This document shows positions 33,730 to 42,353 of a stretch of 64,000 nucleotides of DNA, in pieces. Source of the DNA: Bacillota bacterium (GTDB taxonomy: Bacteria > Bacillota > Bacilli > Paenibacillales > NBRC-103111); NCBI GenBank assembly GCA_023386955.1, contig JAEWIS010000053.1, forward strand, positions 1-64,000, written 5' to 3'. A model generated the notes under the pieces. That model had not been told where the DNA came from. It saw only the letters and a program-made list of their open reading frames with translations, and searched no databases. Both the position numbers and the translations under genes were made by a program. Within the stretch, counting starts at the first letter, position 1. Every line of letters begins with the position of its first letter.

Positions 33730-35019
33730 TTACAGCAGGTTAAAGGCAACTTCCAGATCGTAGACTTGCTTCTCGTCGATGTGGACGATATCGCCCAGTA
33801 CACCTGCAGAGATAATGGCTTGCGCGCTGAACTCGCACACTTCCAGACGGTCAAATGCATTCAGCAAAGAGTTGCCTGTTGCGATGATGCAGTCGTTTTC
33901 GCAGATAACAATCGGCTTGTCCTTGGTGAATACTTCCGCTGTTTGTTTCGGTTCCAGGAACGCAGCGCCGAAAGGAAGGCGGGGAGTTCTGCGCAACAGG
34001 ATGTAGCTCTCCGGAATGGTCCGGGAGTCGAAGCCTGCGCTGGTAACGGCAAAGGCCATGCTGTAGGGCGGGTGGGCAATGATCACCGACTGCACATGAG
34101 GCTGGGCCTTATAGATTTCTTGGTGCAAAGCGACTGCGCGGCTCGGGGTTTTACCAGCTTCCTTGGCGCCGTCCTTCACAACTACGAGATCGCCCGGTTC
34201 CAGATACTTGCGGTCCAGACCAAAAGGCGTAATGATGAAGGAACCGTCGGACAGCCGTTGGGAGAAGGAGCCTTGACCGCTGGTGAACAGGCCTTGGTCA
34301 TAGGAACGTTGGATCAGGCGGCACATTTCGCGGCGGGCTTCCCGTTCCTCGGAGCTGAAGCGCTCCGGCTTATAGTCGGTCATTTCAAGCGGCTTGCGGC
34401 TCTTGGCCTGCTCCAGCTGCTCGTCGGTCAGGGATACCGGAGTACCGATGCGGCGGGCGTTGATCTCGATGCGGGCCATAAATTCAAGGGTTTCGAAGGA
34501 CTTGAAGGCGTCGAACAGGTTCTTGCCGCCTACAACAACGCCGTGGTTCTCCAGCATAACGGAGTCATAGCCTTGTGCGAATACAGCCGCAACCTTGTCT
34601 GCCAGCTCTGCGCTGCCCGGCAGGCCGTACTCTGCGATTCTGACTTCGCCGACGAGGGCGTGGTCGAAGGGAAGCATGTGCATGTCAGGTGCCTTGCGCA
34701 CGATGCTGAATGCAACCAGTGCGGGAGGGTGGGCATGAACAATGGCCTTCAGGTCGGGACGGGTGCGGAAAACCATTTGGTGGAAAGGGAATTCGCTGGA
34801 GGGTTTGTGCTTGCCGACTACAGTGCCGTCAGCCTTCACGCAAACAATGTCTCCGCGGTTCAGGTTGCCTTTATCAATACTCGCAGGGGTGATCCAGATA
34901 TCCCCGTTGTCGTCGAGGATGGACAGGTTGCCGCCTGACGTAGTGGTCATGCCGTAGCCGTAAATACGTTGGATCATCATGATAATCTGGTCGGCCGGGT
35001 GCAAATATTCGAATTGCAT
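33730..35019 (-). CDS. Tandem class II aldolase; second half degenerate
   Basis: About 429 aa: two class II aldolase/adducin domains in tandem (about 1-205 and 220-425). Domain 1 has the full set: catalytic Glu76 in SSEFPFH, zinc ligands His95 and His97 in VHAHPP and His159 in LENHGVV. Domain 2 keeps the fold, but the equivalents are Ala295 (SRAVALH), Ile314 in place of the first His (IIAHPP) and Asp376 (ENDCII), so it cannot bind zinc or catalyse as usual. Probably cleaves rhamnulose- or fuculose-1-phosphate to DHAP and lactaldehyde, passed to the downstream dehydrogenase. AAGGAGGAG precedes ATG 35019. Such enzymes are usually one domain and oligomeric. Confidence 0.88.
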   Translation of the reverse strand: MQFEYLHPADQIIMMIQRIYGYGMTTTSGGNLSILDDNGDIWITPASIDKGNLNRGDIVCVKADGTVVGKHKPSSEFPFHQMVFRTRPDLKAIVHAHPPALVAFSIVRKAPDMHMLPFDHALVGEVRIAEYGLPGSAELADKVAAVFAQGYDSVMLENHGVVVGGKNLFDAFKSFETLEFMARIEINARRIGTPVSLTDEQLEQAKSRKPLEMTDYKPERFSSEEREARREMCRLIQRSYDQGLFTSGQGSFSQRLSDGSFIITPFGLDRKYLEPGDLVVVKDGAKEAGKTPSRAVALHQEIYKAQPHVQSVIIAHPPYSMAFAVTSAGFDSRTIPESYILLRRTPRLPFGAAFLEPKQTAEVFTKDKPIVICENDCIIATGNSLLNAFDRLEVCEFSAQAIISAGVLGDIVHIDEKQVYDLEVAFNLL

Positions 35020-35271
35020 AAAACAAGCTCCTCCTTGGAAAACCGTAGTGTGTGAGCAGATGCGGGTTTTGAATATCTTTGATTCGCTCTAGATGCTTTT
35101 ATTTTAAGCCAGTCCAGCCCAAAAATGAAGCCCCAATTTAGAGAAATTTGTGAAGAAATTTTGTTTTGTTTTTGTTTTTATTTTGAATGCAAGGGTTTTT
35201 GGCCGTTATACCCTCATTCAGAGCGGAGTGCGGATCCAACCGGGGATCATTTTTAGGCTTTATTTAGTATG

Positions 35272-35280
35272 TGCTATAAT
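35272..35280 (+). promoter_or_regulatory. Extended -10 promoter of the CvfC-like gene
   Basis: TGCTATAAT at 35272-35280 is a perfect extended -10 element; the -35 position (TTTAGG at 35252-35257) is weak, as usual for this class. The start would be near 35287, about 24 bp before ATG 35311. Confidence 0.6.
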
Positions 35281-35310
35281 GGCAGTGTGATGAGAGGAAG
35301 GGATGGATTC

Positions 35311-36486
35311 ATGAAAATTGTCAAAATTGAACCGACTCCAAGCCCCAATTCCATGAAATTAACATTGGATACCCGGCTTAATCCGGGTGTACGGCTGGAT
35401 GTCCAAAGGGGCCGGGATGACACGGCTCCTGCTTATATCCGTAAGCTCTTGGCGATTGAGGGTGTGACGGGGGTATTCCAAACAGCGGACTTTCTTGCCC
35501 TGGAGCGGCATCCCCGGGGTGATTGGGCAGCTATTCTGGCAGCAGCGGAAGCGGTGCTGGGAACGGCAGCCGGACAAGGCGCCTCATCCTCCTCCGGGAT
35601 TCCAGGGGCACCCGGACAGCAGGAGAGCGGCTATGGCGAGCTGACTGTGCGGGTGCAGACCTTCAGGGGAATCCCCATGCAGGTCCGGGTCAGCACGGCC
35701 ACGTCCGAAAAACGGGCGGCGCTGCCGGAGCGTTTTCAGATGGCGGCCACGGAAGCGGGTCTGGCCTCACCCAATCTGATTATGGAGCGGAAGCTGGAGG
35801 AGCGCGGTGTCCGGTACGGCGAGCTGGAGGAGGTTCTGAACCAGGTGGTCAGCGAGCTGGAGGCGGAATTCGGTCCGGAGCGGCTGGATGAGCTGGTGCG
35901 CCAGTCCGTTGCAGCCGGCCACGGTTACCAAATCCCGGAGAACGCCAAGGAGCCAGAGGCCCGCCAACTCCCCGCGGAAGAAGCCGAAGAGCTGGAGAGG
36001 CAGCTGGATGATCCCGACTGGCAGGTGCGTTACGCGGCCCTTTCCCGGATCAAGGCGGATTCCAACACGTTACCGCTCCTCAAAAAGGCGCTTTTGGACC
36101 GCAATATTTCCGTCCGCCGGCTTGCCGTGGTATTGGCCGGGGGCGTGGAGGGGGAGGAGCCTCTGATTTTGTTGATCAACGCCATGAAGGATTCCTCACC
36201 TGTAATTCGCAGAACAGCCGGAGACAGCATATCCGACAGAGGTGATCCTGCAGCCGTACCGGCAATGGAGGAGGCATTAACCGATCCCAGCAAGCTGGTG
36301 CGCTGGAGAGCAGCACGTTTCCTGTATGAAGCGGCAGGAAACTCATCGTTGGCCGCTTTGGAGAAGGCGAAGGAGGATACCGAATTCGAGATCCGGCTCC
36401 AGGTCCGCCTGGCTATTGAACGGATTACCAGCAATACCGAAGCCCAAGGCACCGTATGGCAGCAGATGATGCGGGAACGGCAGTAG
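35311..36486 (+). CDS. CvfC-like protein (NifU-N-type + HEAT repeats)
   Basis: About 391 aa. An N-terminal scaffold-protein-like domain (VKIEPTPSPNSMKLTLDTRL, GVTGVFQTADFLAL) resembles Nfu/NifU N-terminal domains. A middle virulence-factor-C-type domain (YGELTVRVQTFRGIPMQVRV) follows, then HEAT-like repeats (LLKKALLDRNISVRRLAVV, DSSPVIRRTAGDSISDRGDP, DPSKLVRWRAARFLYEA). This matches the conserved virulence factor C family of Firmicutes, with unknown molecular role, perhaps linked to iron-sulphur or regulatory complexes. The start is ATG 35311 with GAGGAAGG before it. Stand-alone unit with its own promoter and terminator. Confidence 0.85.
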   Translation: MKIVKIEPTPSPNSMKLTLDTRLNPGVRLDVQRGRDDTAPAYIRKLLAIEGVTGVFQTADFLALERHPRGDWAAILAAAEAVLGTAAGQGASSSSGIPGAPGQQESGYGELTVRVQTFRGIPMQVRVSTATSEKRAALPERFQMAATEAGLASPNLIMERKLEERGVRYGELEEVLNQVVSELEAEFGPERLDELVRQSVAAGHGYQIPENAKEPEARQLPAEEAEELERQLDDPDWQVRYAALSRIKADSNTLPLLKKALLDRNISVRRLAVVLAGGVEGEEPLILLINAMKDSSPVIRRTAGDSISDRGDPAAVPAMEEALTDPSKLVRWRAARFLYEAAGNSSLAALEKAKEDTEFEIRLQVRLAIERITSNTEAQGTVWQQMMRERQ

Positions 36487-36520
36487 AAGACCAAGAGAGG
36501 CGCAGCCCTTTTTACGAGAG

Positions 36521-36547
36521 AGCTTCCGCGGTGCGGAGGCTTTTTTT
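36521..36547 (+). terminator. Terminator of the CvfC-like gene
   Basis: AGCTTCCGC/GCGGAGGCT arms (one G-T pair) with a 3-nt loop and seven T residues, 34 bp after the stop codon. Confidence 0.92.
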
Positions 36548-36661
36548 GCGTTTTCAAAGAGTATGGCACGGCTTTTTTTGATAGGTTTTTGATATAAACA
36601 TGCATACCCTGGCCCACCTTGGAGAAAAATGACATCAAAAGAAGGGCAAGGAGTGAAGCCG

Positions 36662-37822
36662 ATGAAATCCCCCCTGCCTACTCTTCTACAGGGTGCCATG
36701 ATTATGATGATGGCTGTGGGTATGACCAATCACGTCTTTATCATTCCGGCTTTACTCCGCACCTCCGGGCGGGATGCCTGGTTATGCATCATTTGCTCCG
36801 CTCCGGCCATGCTGCTGCTGCTGTTTACCATGCGTTTTATCGCCAATAAACTGGGAGACGAACCCTTGGACAGCTGGATTATCCGCCATGCAGGCCGTCC
36901 GGTATCGGTGGCATTCCGGCTGTTGTTCACGCTATATGCCGTGGTCAACATCTTCTCGACCATGTATGAAACTATGTTATGGACACGGATTAACTTCCTG
37001 CTGAACACGCCGATGGGAGTAACCAGCCTGTTTTTGATGCTGGTCTGCTACAGAGCCTCAAGCAAGGGGCTGCGGGCGATTGCCAATACGGCAGGAATTC
37101 TGCTGCCGCTGGTTTGCCTGTTCGGCTTTACCATTGCGTCCATCAATATCAAGTACAAGGACTATAACCAGCTGTTTCCAATGCTGGAGCATGGCATCTG
37201 GCCTGTAGTCAATGGAACGGTGTATGTGATGGCGGGATCCTTCGAGCTGCTGCTGTTTCTGCTGCTTCAATCCGGCCTGCGTAGCAAAATCAGTCTCAAA
37301 AGCCTGCTGATCCTGGGCTTCTGCATTCTGGGCATCACCTTCGGTCCCGTGATCGGCGCCATTGTGGAATTTAATCCGTATGAGGCAGTCCACCTGCGGT
37401 TTCCCGCTTATGAGGAATGGCGTTTGGCTACGGTGGGGAAATTTCTTTCCCAGACGGATTTCCTTTCCATTTTTCAATGGTTGGCCGGTTCTTTCCTGCG
37501 GATATGCCTCCTTTTGTATGTAACGGTTGAAATGTGGCAAATTAAAACCGATCGGAAGAAAAACACCACCCTGCTGTTCATATGTGTGGTGCTGGTCTTA
37601 ATCGGTTTGGCGCCCATCAGCGATGTATACATGCATCAAATTACGGTGGACTGGCTTTATCCGTCCAACCTGGCACTGCTGGCTCTGGCGGCAGCCGGTT
37701 TGGGGGTGATTGCCGCCAAGGCCGGAAGGAGGGGGGATTCCCGTGGACAATCTGGACAACAACGCCAGCGGCCGCGTCAACAGCAACGTCAACAGCAACG
37801 TCAACAGCCCGAACAGTCATGA
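36662..37822 (+). CDS. Germinant receptor B-type subunit (GerAB/GerKB family)
   Basis: About 386 aa, a polytopic inner-spore-membrane protein of the amino acid/polyamine transporter-like GerAB family with about ten hydrophobic helices. It should be the germinant-binding subunit of a GerA-type receptor. AAGGAG lies 8 nt before ATG 36662; the ATG at 36629 has no ribosome site. The C-terminus ends in a Gln/Arg-rich tail encoded by a 12-nt repeat that overlaps the start of the A subunit (80-bp overlap). Operon order is B-A-C. No promoter was recognised; such operons are usually SigG-dependent. Confidence 0.9.
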   Translation: MKSPLPTLLQGAMIMMMAVGMTNHVFIIPALLRTSGRDAWLCIICSAPAMLLLLFTMRFIANKLGDEPLDSWIIRHAGRPVSVAFRLLFTLYAVVNIFSTMYETMLWTRINFLLNTPMGVTSLFLMLVCYRASSKGLRAIANTAGILLPLVCLFGFTIASINIKYKDYNQLFPMLEHGIWPVVNGTVYVMAGSFELLLFLLLQSGLRSKISLKSLLILGFCILGITFGPVIGAIVEFNPYEAVHLRFPAYEEWRLATVGKFLSQTDFLSIFQWLAGSFLRICLLLYVTVEMWQIKTDRKKNTTLLFICVVLVLIGLAPISDVYMHQITVDWLYPSNLALLALAAAGLGVIAAKAGRRGDSRGQSGQQRQRPRQQQRQQQRQQPEQS

Positions 37823-39317
37823 GACCGGCTCAAACGGGGGAAACACCGTCTCCATGGAGGCGGCGGATGAAGCATTCTACTATGATTATTTTCGCCTGTG
37901 CGGCGATGTTACGCTGCATACCCTCCGGTACGGGAAGGAGCCCCGTTCCGCGCTGGTTCTAATTTATTGCGGCAGTATGGCGGATCAGAAGGAACTCTCC
38001 CAGTTCATCATCCCCCGCCTGGAGGGAATCGGGAACGAGCTTACTTCCGGAGAGTCCGGATATCTGGCCGATTTGACCGCACTGCCTCTGTCTCTCGTCA
38101 AGGATGAGGACGAGTGGCTGACCGTCACAACCCGTCTGGTTTTCAGCGGCCAGCTGATAGTGGTTCATCTCCGGCAGAATGCCGTGTATACCATGGATAT
38201 TTCGGATATGCCCGGGCGCAAACCGGAGGAGTCCGCCATGGAACCCTCCATTAAGGGGCCGCGTGACGGCTTTATTGAAAATCTTGATACGAACATCGCA
38301 CTGATCCGCAAACGTCTGCGTACCCGATCCTTCTGTGTGGAGCTGTTTAATAAAGGCAAACGGGGACAGACCAAGCTGGCGCTATTGTATATGCAGGATA
38401 TTATCAACCCCGACATTCTGAAGGAAATCCGCGGACAAATTGAGCTTGTCGACCAGGATGCGGTTATCGGCACCTCCATGGTGGAGAGAATGGTCATCGG
38501 GCGGCGATTGAAGTCGTTGTTTCCAGTGGCGGACACAACGGGCCGGGCGGATTATGTGGCGGATTCCCTCCTGAACGGCCGCTTCGTGCTGATGTCCGAC
38601 GGCTCTCCGATGGCAACCATTGCCCCGGCTACTTTGTTCAGCCTCTTGAAGTCCTCCGAGGACGCCAACATGCCCTTCCATATTGTCAGCATGCAGCGGG
38701 TGCTTCGTTATATCGGACTATTGATCTCTTTGTTTCTCCCCGGTTTTTTTGTGGGGCTGACCAGCTTCAATCTGGACCAGGTGCCGCTCCCTCTCCTGGC
38801 CACCATAGCCAATACCCGTCAGGGGCTTCCTATGCCCGTCGGGCTTGAAGCTTTCCTGATGCTGGTGATGTTCGATATCTTCGCGGAAGCGGGCAGGCGG
38901 CTGCCGCGGGCCATCGGCCAGACGGTCACCGTGGTGGGGGGCATTATTATCGGTGACGCATCCATCCGGGCGGGCATTACCTCCCCTACCGTTATTGTGA
39001 TGATTTCGATTTCCATTATTGCCTCGTATACGCTGGTGGACCCCATCCTGAACGGAACAGTGGCCCAGCTCCGTTTTTTAATTTTGGGATGCGCCTCTTT
39101 TTTCGGACTGTTCGGTTTTATGATGGCGTTTTTGCTGCTGCTGGTCCACTTATCCTCGCTGGAGCATTTCGGGGTTCCGTATCTCTCGCCGGTAACCCCG
39201 TTTAATCCCAAGGATTTCCTGGCGGGCATCCTGATGAGGCCCAGTATGAACCGGGTCAAGAGGCCGGATGTCCTGGACCCGGTGGACCAAACCTCCGGAT
39301 TGGACCGTAACCGGTGA
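37743..39317 (+). CDS. Germinant receptor A-type subunit (GerAA/GerKA family)
   Basis: About 524 aa. An N-terminal soluble domain is preceded by an Asn/Ser-rich repeat tail (NSNVNSNVNSPNS). Family blocks are TRSFCVELFNKGKRGQTKLALLY-type region (trimmed here), LVDQDAVIGTSMVER, YVADSLLNGRFVLMSDGSP, then about five C-terminal membrane helices including LSSLEHFGVPYLSPVTPF. GerA-type A subunits form oligomeric ion channels in the inner spore membrane. Start GTG 37743 has GGAGGGGGG 8 nt upstream. The 5' end overlaps the B gene by 80 bp and the stop overlaps the C gene by 4 bp (GTGA). Confidence 0.93.
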   Translation: MDNLDNNASGRVNSNVNSNVNSPNSHETGSNGGNTVSMEAADEAFYYDYFRLCGDVTLHTLRYGKEPRSALVLIYCGSMADQKELSQFIIPRLEGIGNELTSGESGYLADLTALPLSLVKDEDEWLTVTTRLVFSGQLIVVHLRQNAVYTMDISDMPGRKPEESAMEPSIKGPRDGFIENLDTNIALIRKRLRTRSFCVELFNKGKRGQTKLALLYMQDIINPDILKEIRGQIELVDQDAVIGTSMVERMVIGRRLKSLFPVADTTGRADYVADSLLNGRFVLMSDGSPMATIAPATLFSLLKSSEDANMPFHIVSMQRVLRYIGLLISLFLPGFFVGLTSFNLDQVPLPLLATIANTRQGLPMPVGLEAFLMLVMFDIFAEAGRRLPRAIGQTVTVVGGIIIGDASIRAGITSPTVIVMISISIIASYTLVDPILNGTVAQLRFLILGCASFFGLFGFMMAFLLLLVHLSSLEHFGVPYLSPVTPFNPKDFLAGILMRPSMNRVKRPDVLDPVDQTSGLDRNR

Positions 39318-40477
39318 TCAATTTGGCCAAAGCGGCTGTAATCGCGGGGATGCTGCTGGTACTGCCGGGATGCTGGGATATGAGAGAGGCCCAGAATACC
39401 AACTTCATTACAGCCATTGGGGTAGATTATGCCCAGGATCATTATGTGGTCTATGCCCAACTGATCGACTTCACCAGCATTGCCAAGCGGGAAAGTGGTG
39501 ATGCCCAGTCCAAAAGCGGCAGCAAGGCCATCTGGGTGGGAAAGGGCGAGGGGAAAAGTATGATGGCTGCGTTGAACCACATTTATGATTCCTCCCAGCA
39601 GCAAACCGTCTGGACCCATGTGAAGGCCGTGATTCTTTCGGAATCGGTGATGAAATCCAAGATGGGTGAAGTATTCTCCAGCATTCTGCGTTCCCGGGAA
39701 ATGAGATATACACCCTGGATTTACGGCACACGCGACTCCATGGAAGACCTTCTGTCCTCCATGACCCTGCTGAATCTGTCCGCCCAGACCACAGTCATGT
39801 TTGAACCAACCTCGATTTACCGGCAAAGCTCGGATGTGGAGCCGATCCACCTCCAGCGTTTGATGAATGGCATCCGGGAGCCGGCCTCAACAGTGTTGGT
39901 TCCGTCCATTACCAGCCAAAACAGGATATGGACCAATGCCGGGAAGCAGCCGCCCCTTTCCCGGACGGACGGATTATTTGTGGTCAGCAAAAATAAGCTC
40001 CAGGGTTATGTGCCGGAGTCCAAAATCCGCGGTACCCGTTTTGTAAAGTTCTACCGGGTCTTCCGGTATCCCATGACCGTCAATCTCCCCGATAGCGGAA
40101 ATGTTCTCCTCCTTATCCGCAATCCCCGCACCTCTATGGACATTAACCCGGAGGGGGAGGAGCTGCAGGTGACCATCAATCTGATTACCCGCGCCAACAT
40201 GATTGAGAAAAATACGGATGAAACCGTAAGCTTCCAGGACATTACCGAGGCTGGCATCCAAAAAATTAAAGATGAAATCAAGGCTTCTTTTGAGCAGGGC
40301 CAAAGGGAGAATATGGATTTGCTTGGGCTGGAGGAGGAGCTTTACCGGAAACAGAATGCGGTGTGGAAGGCGGCTCATGATTCCGGCGAACCGCTGCTTC
40401 CGCGTTTTAAGCTGAAGGAGGTACAGGTGAAGCTGGAAATTAATCACGCCAATACGTATACCTTCCGCCAGAAATGA
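39314..40477 (+). CDS. Germinant receptor C-type lipoprotein (GerAC/GerKC family)
   Basis: About 387 aa. A signal with lipobox LVLPGCWD at residues ~15-22 marks it as a membrane-anchored lipoprotein. Family blocks: MREAQNTNFITAIGVDY, SQQQTVWTHVKAVILSE, RDSMEDLLSS and TDGLFVVSKNKLQGY, with the three-domain Ger(x)C length. It is translated by overlap GTGA with the A gene stop, so the A and C subunits are coupled. It would face the intermembrane side of the inner spore membrane as part of the receptor complex. Confidence 0.92.
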   Translation: MINLAKAAVIAGMLLVLPGCWDMREAQNTNFITAIGVDYAQDHYVVYAQLIDFTSIAKRESGDAQSKSGSKAIWVGKGEGKSMMAALNHIYDSSQQQTVWTHVKAVILSESVMKSKMGEVFSSILRSREMRYTPWIYGTRDSMEDLLSSMTLLNLSAQTTVMFEPTSIYRQSSDVEPIHLQRLMNGIREPASTVLVPSITSQNRIWTNAGKQPPLSRTDGLFVVSKNKLQGYVPESKIRGTRFVKFYRVFRYPMTVNLPDSGNVLLLIRNPRTSMDINPEGEELQVTINLITRANMIEKNTDETVSFQDITEAGIQKIKDEIKASFEQGQRENMDLLGLEEELYRKQNAVWKAAHDSGEPLLPRFKLKEVQVKLEINHANTYTFRQK

Positions 40478-40547
40478 GCTTTTCTTTTTCCTCCGAAAGT
40501 ATGGTAAGATAAAAAGGATGGAATTGAAGGGGGGCTCCTTTTTTACA

Positions 40548-41195
40548 ATGAGTGATAACGAGACGAATAAGTCGGCAGAGGAAGCGGCCAAGGAACAGCA
40601 GGAGATGGAACAGCAGGTCAAAGCCTGGTTTGAGCTGACTCGCAATATTCTTGCGGATGAATATAAGGATTATGAGGTGGACGGGCAGGTTGCCCTTCAC
40701 CCGGGATTTGGCCATTTGTTTGCCTTCCGGCTCCAAAAGGACGGCAAATTCTATACCTGCGGCTTTATGCTGACAGAATTGATCCAAGTGTATAAGAATA
40801 ATGCCAATCCGCCCCTGTGGCTGGCCTCCTTCTTCTATGATATGATCCAGGCAGGGGAGAGCCGCGGCTTCCCCAATCCGCCGGAAACCGATGATGAAGC
40901 TAATAAGGTGCTTCAGGAAGTAGTTCTGCCGCTGGTCATGAAGGGTGTGCAGGAAGAGTTTACCGAGGAAAATCAGGTGTATGTGGATCTCGAAGTGAAT
41001 GAACAGCTGGGTCCCGTGCTGGAGCTGGGATTCCCGACCATTACCGATGGCCCCAATACCTGCGCGATTCCGCTGCAATATTTCATGACGATGTATCTGA
41101 TGAACCGCGATCCTTCGGAGCATGCCGTCTTTTCACTGCATAAGCTCATGGAGGAAACCGCCAAAGCGAAGGCCGGGTCCGGCGCTGCGGAATAA
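40548..41195 (+). CDS. Conserved hypothetical acidic protein
   Basis: About 215 aa, soluble and acidic, with an N-terminal Glu/Gln/Lys coil (SAEEAAKEQQEMEQQVKAW) and a compact body (FRLQKDGKFYTCGFMLTELI, NNANPPLWLASFFYDMIQ, IPLQYFMTMYLMNRDPSEH). No enzyme motif, membrane helix or signal is visible and I do not recognise the family. Start ATG 40548 has GAAGGGGGG upstream, 13 nt away, which is long; ATG 40518 in the same frame is the alternative. It lies 70 bp after the germinant receptor operon and may be read from it. Confidence 0.7.
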   Translation: MSDNETNKSAEEAAKEQQEMEQQVKAWFELTRNILADEYKDYEVDGQVALHPGFGHLFAFRLQKDGKFYTCGFMLTELIQVYKNNANPPLWLASFFYDMIQAGESRGFPNPPETDDEANKVLQEVVLPLVMKGVQEEFTEENQVYVDLEVNEQLGPVLELGFPTITDGPNTCAIPLQYFMTMYLMNRDPSEHAVFSLHKLMEETAKAKAGSGAAE

Positions 41196-41274
41196 ATAAA
41201 CACCAATACAGACAACCCAAACACCCCGCTCCCGTTCTCCGGATAGCGGGGTGCTGTGTCTCGCGCAGGCAGCG

Positions 41275-41610
41275 TCATTTGATAAGGGTATAAGCGCCGA
41301 TAACCGGCAGCGGCTTGGCCTGGCCCTGGGCCGCGTTGATAATTCCAAGCACCATCAGAACGAATAATGCCAGGTTGACCAGCGGCAGCAAAAACCAGCC
41401 GATAAAAGGCAGTATCCCCAACACCACATTGCAGACGGCGAAGGCTAAAAACAGCGTCAATCCTTGATTGGCATGGTACATGGCAAACCGGGAATTTTTG
41501 GCCGCAATCAGCGGCACAAAAAACAGAATATAGGCAACGATTGCCATTCCCTTGTTGGCTTCAATGTCCGTCGGGTCGAATCCGTTATCCCGGGGAGGGT
41601 AGGGCTGCAT
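41275..41610 (-). CDS. DUF4870-type small membrane protein
   Basis: About 111 aa with three membrane helices and the DUF4870/Tic20-like pattern: DIEANKGMAIVAYILFFVPL, FAMYHANQGLTLFLAFAV and ILPFIGWFLLPLVNLALFVL, followed by KPLPVIG. GAGGTGATC precedes ATG 41610. Small membrane proteins of this family are common in Bacillales, function unknown. No partner gene is adjacent. Confidence 0.85.
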   Translation of the reverse strand: MQPYPPRDNGFDPTDIEANKGMAIVAYILFFVPLIAAKNSRFAMYHANQGLTLFLAFAVCNVVLGILPFIGWFLLPLVNLALFVLMVLGIINAAQGQAKPLPVIGAYTLIK

Positions 41611-41795
41611 GACCGATCACCTCATTTTTGAGTTTGGGGAGCCGATTATGTACATCACTGACTTGGACTACTGCCATGTATATAGAAAACTCCTCTAATA
41701 TAGAACTTACCCGCAAGAAACGCAGGGAAAACACCCACCCGGCGGCTTCCGCAAAAAAATACCGCATCACCTCACAGCCTTTGCCGCATATAAAT

Positions 41796-41822
41796 AAAAA
41801 CAGCCCCGTGTGAAGGGCTGTT
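41796..41822 (-). terminator. Terminator of the 77-aa gene (minus strand)
   Basis: Read on the minus strand, AACAGCCC/GGGCTGTT arms with an 8-nt loop are followed by TTTTATTTATA. It lies 41 bp after the stop codon of the small minus-strand gene at 41863-42096. The rest of the 41611-41862 gap holds a short open frame without a ribosome site. Confidence 0.8.
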
Positions 41823-41862
41823 CATAGGCGTTTTCGCAGCTCAGAGCAATATGCGTTTAATT

Positions 41863-42096
41863 CTAATAAAGAGACAGCGCCAGTGAGTCCCGCTCGTTGA
41901 AGCTGTGCAGAAATGCCTCGCTGCCGTCGATTTCTACACTGATCAGAGATTCGAGACATTTTTTGATGGTGGCTTTTCCATACATCACTTTAAGCTCCAG
42001 TGCGCTTACCAAGAGGTCGATGGCTTTTTTGGAGGATTTGCTGCTCTTGATGTATACGGGAATGACCTTGTTTTGGAATTGAATGAGCATTGGCAT
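41863..42096 (-). CDS. Small hypothetical protein
   Basis: A 77-aa protein (MLIQFQNKVIPVYIKSSKSS, ALELKVMYGKATIKKCLESL, SVEIDGSEAFLHSFNERD), not recognised. A good ribosome site (GGTAGGTGAT) before ATG and a proper minus-strand terminator downstream support a real gene. No signal or membrane segment is apparent. Confidence 0.62.
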   Translation of the reverse strand: MPMLIQFQNKVIPVYIKSSKSSKKAIDLLVSALELKVMYGKATIKKCLESLISVEIDGSEAFLHSFNERDSLALSLY

Positions 42097-42353
42097 GCCG
42101 GATCACCTACCTGATTGGAATCTTTGATATCTATTATAAAAGAAAAAGATTAATTTCAGCTTAAAATAATCTTACTTTTTCATTGCGTGTTGTCACCCCT
42201 AAGCGATTCTGTTATGATGATTTGGTTGGCGAACCGGCTTGAATCGCAATAGTTTAATAGACAGGGGCCAATGCGTCTTCCCGTGAGGGGAATACTTTTG
42301 GCCTTTTTATGTATAATGGTTATGATGAAGAGAGCAAAGGATGCTGATGGGCG

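Noticed and set aside
41628..41813. Short plus-strand open frame
   Set aside because: No ribosome site and ends in the terminator of the minus-strand gene.
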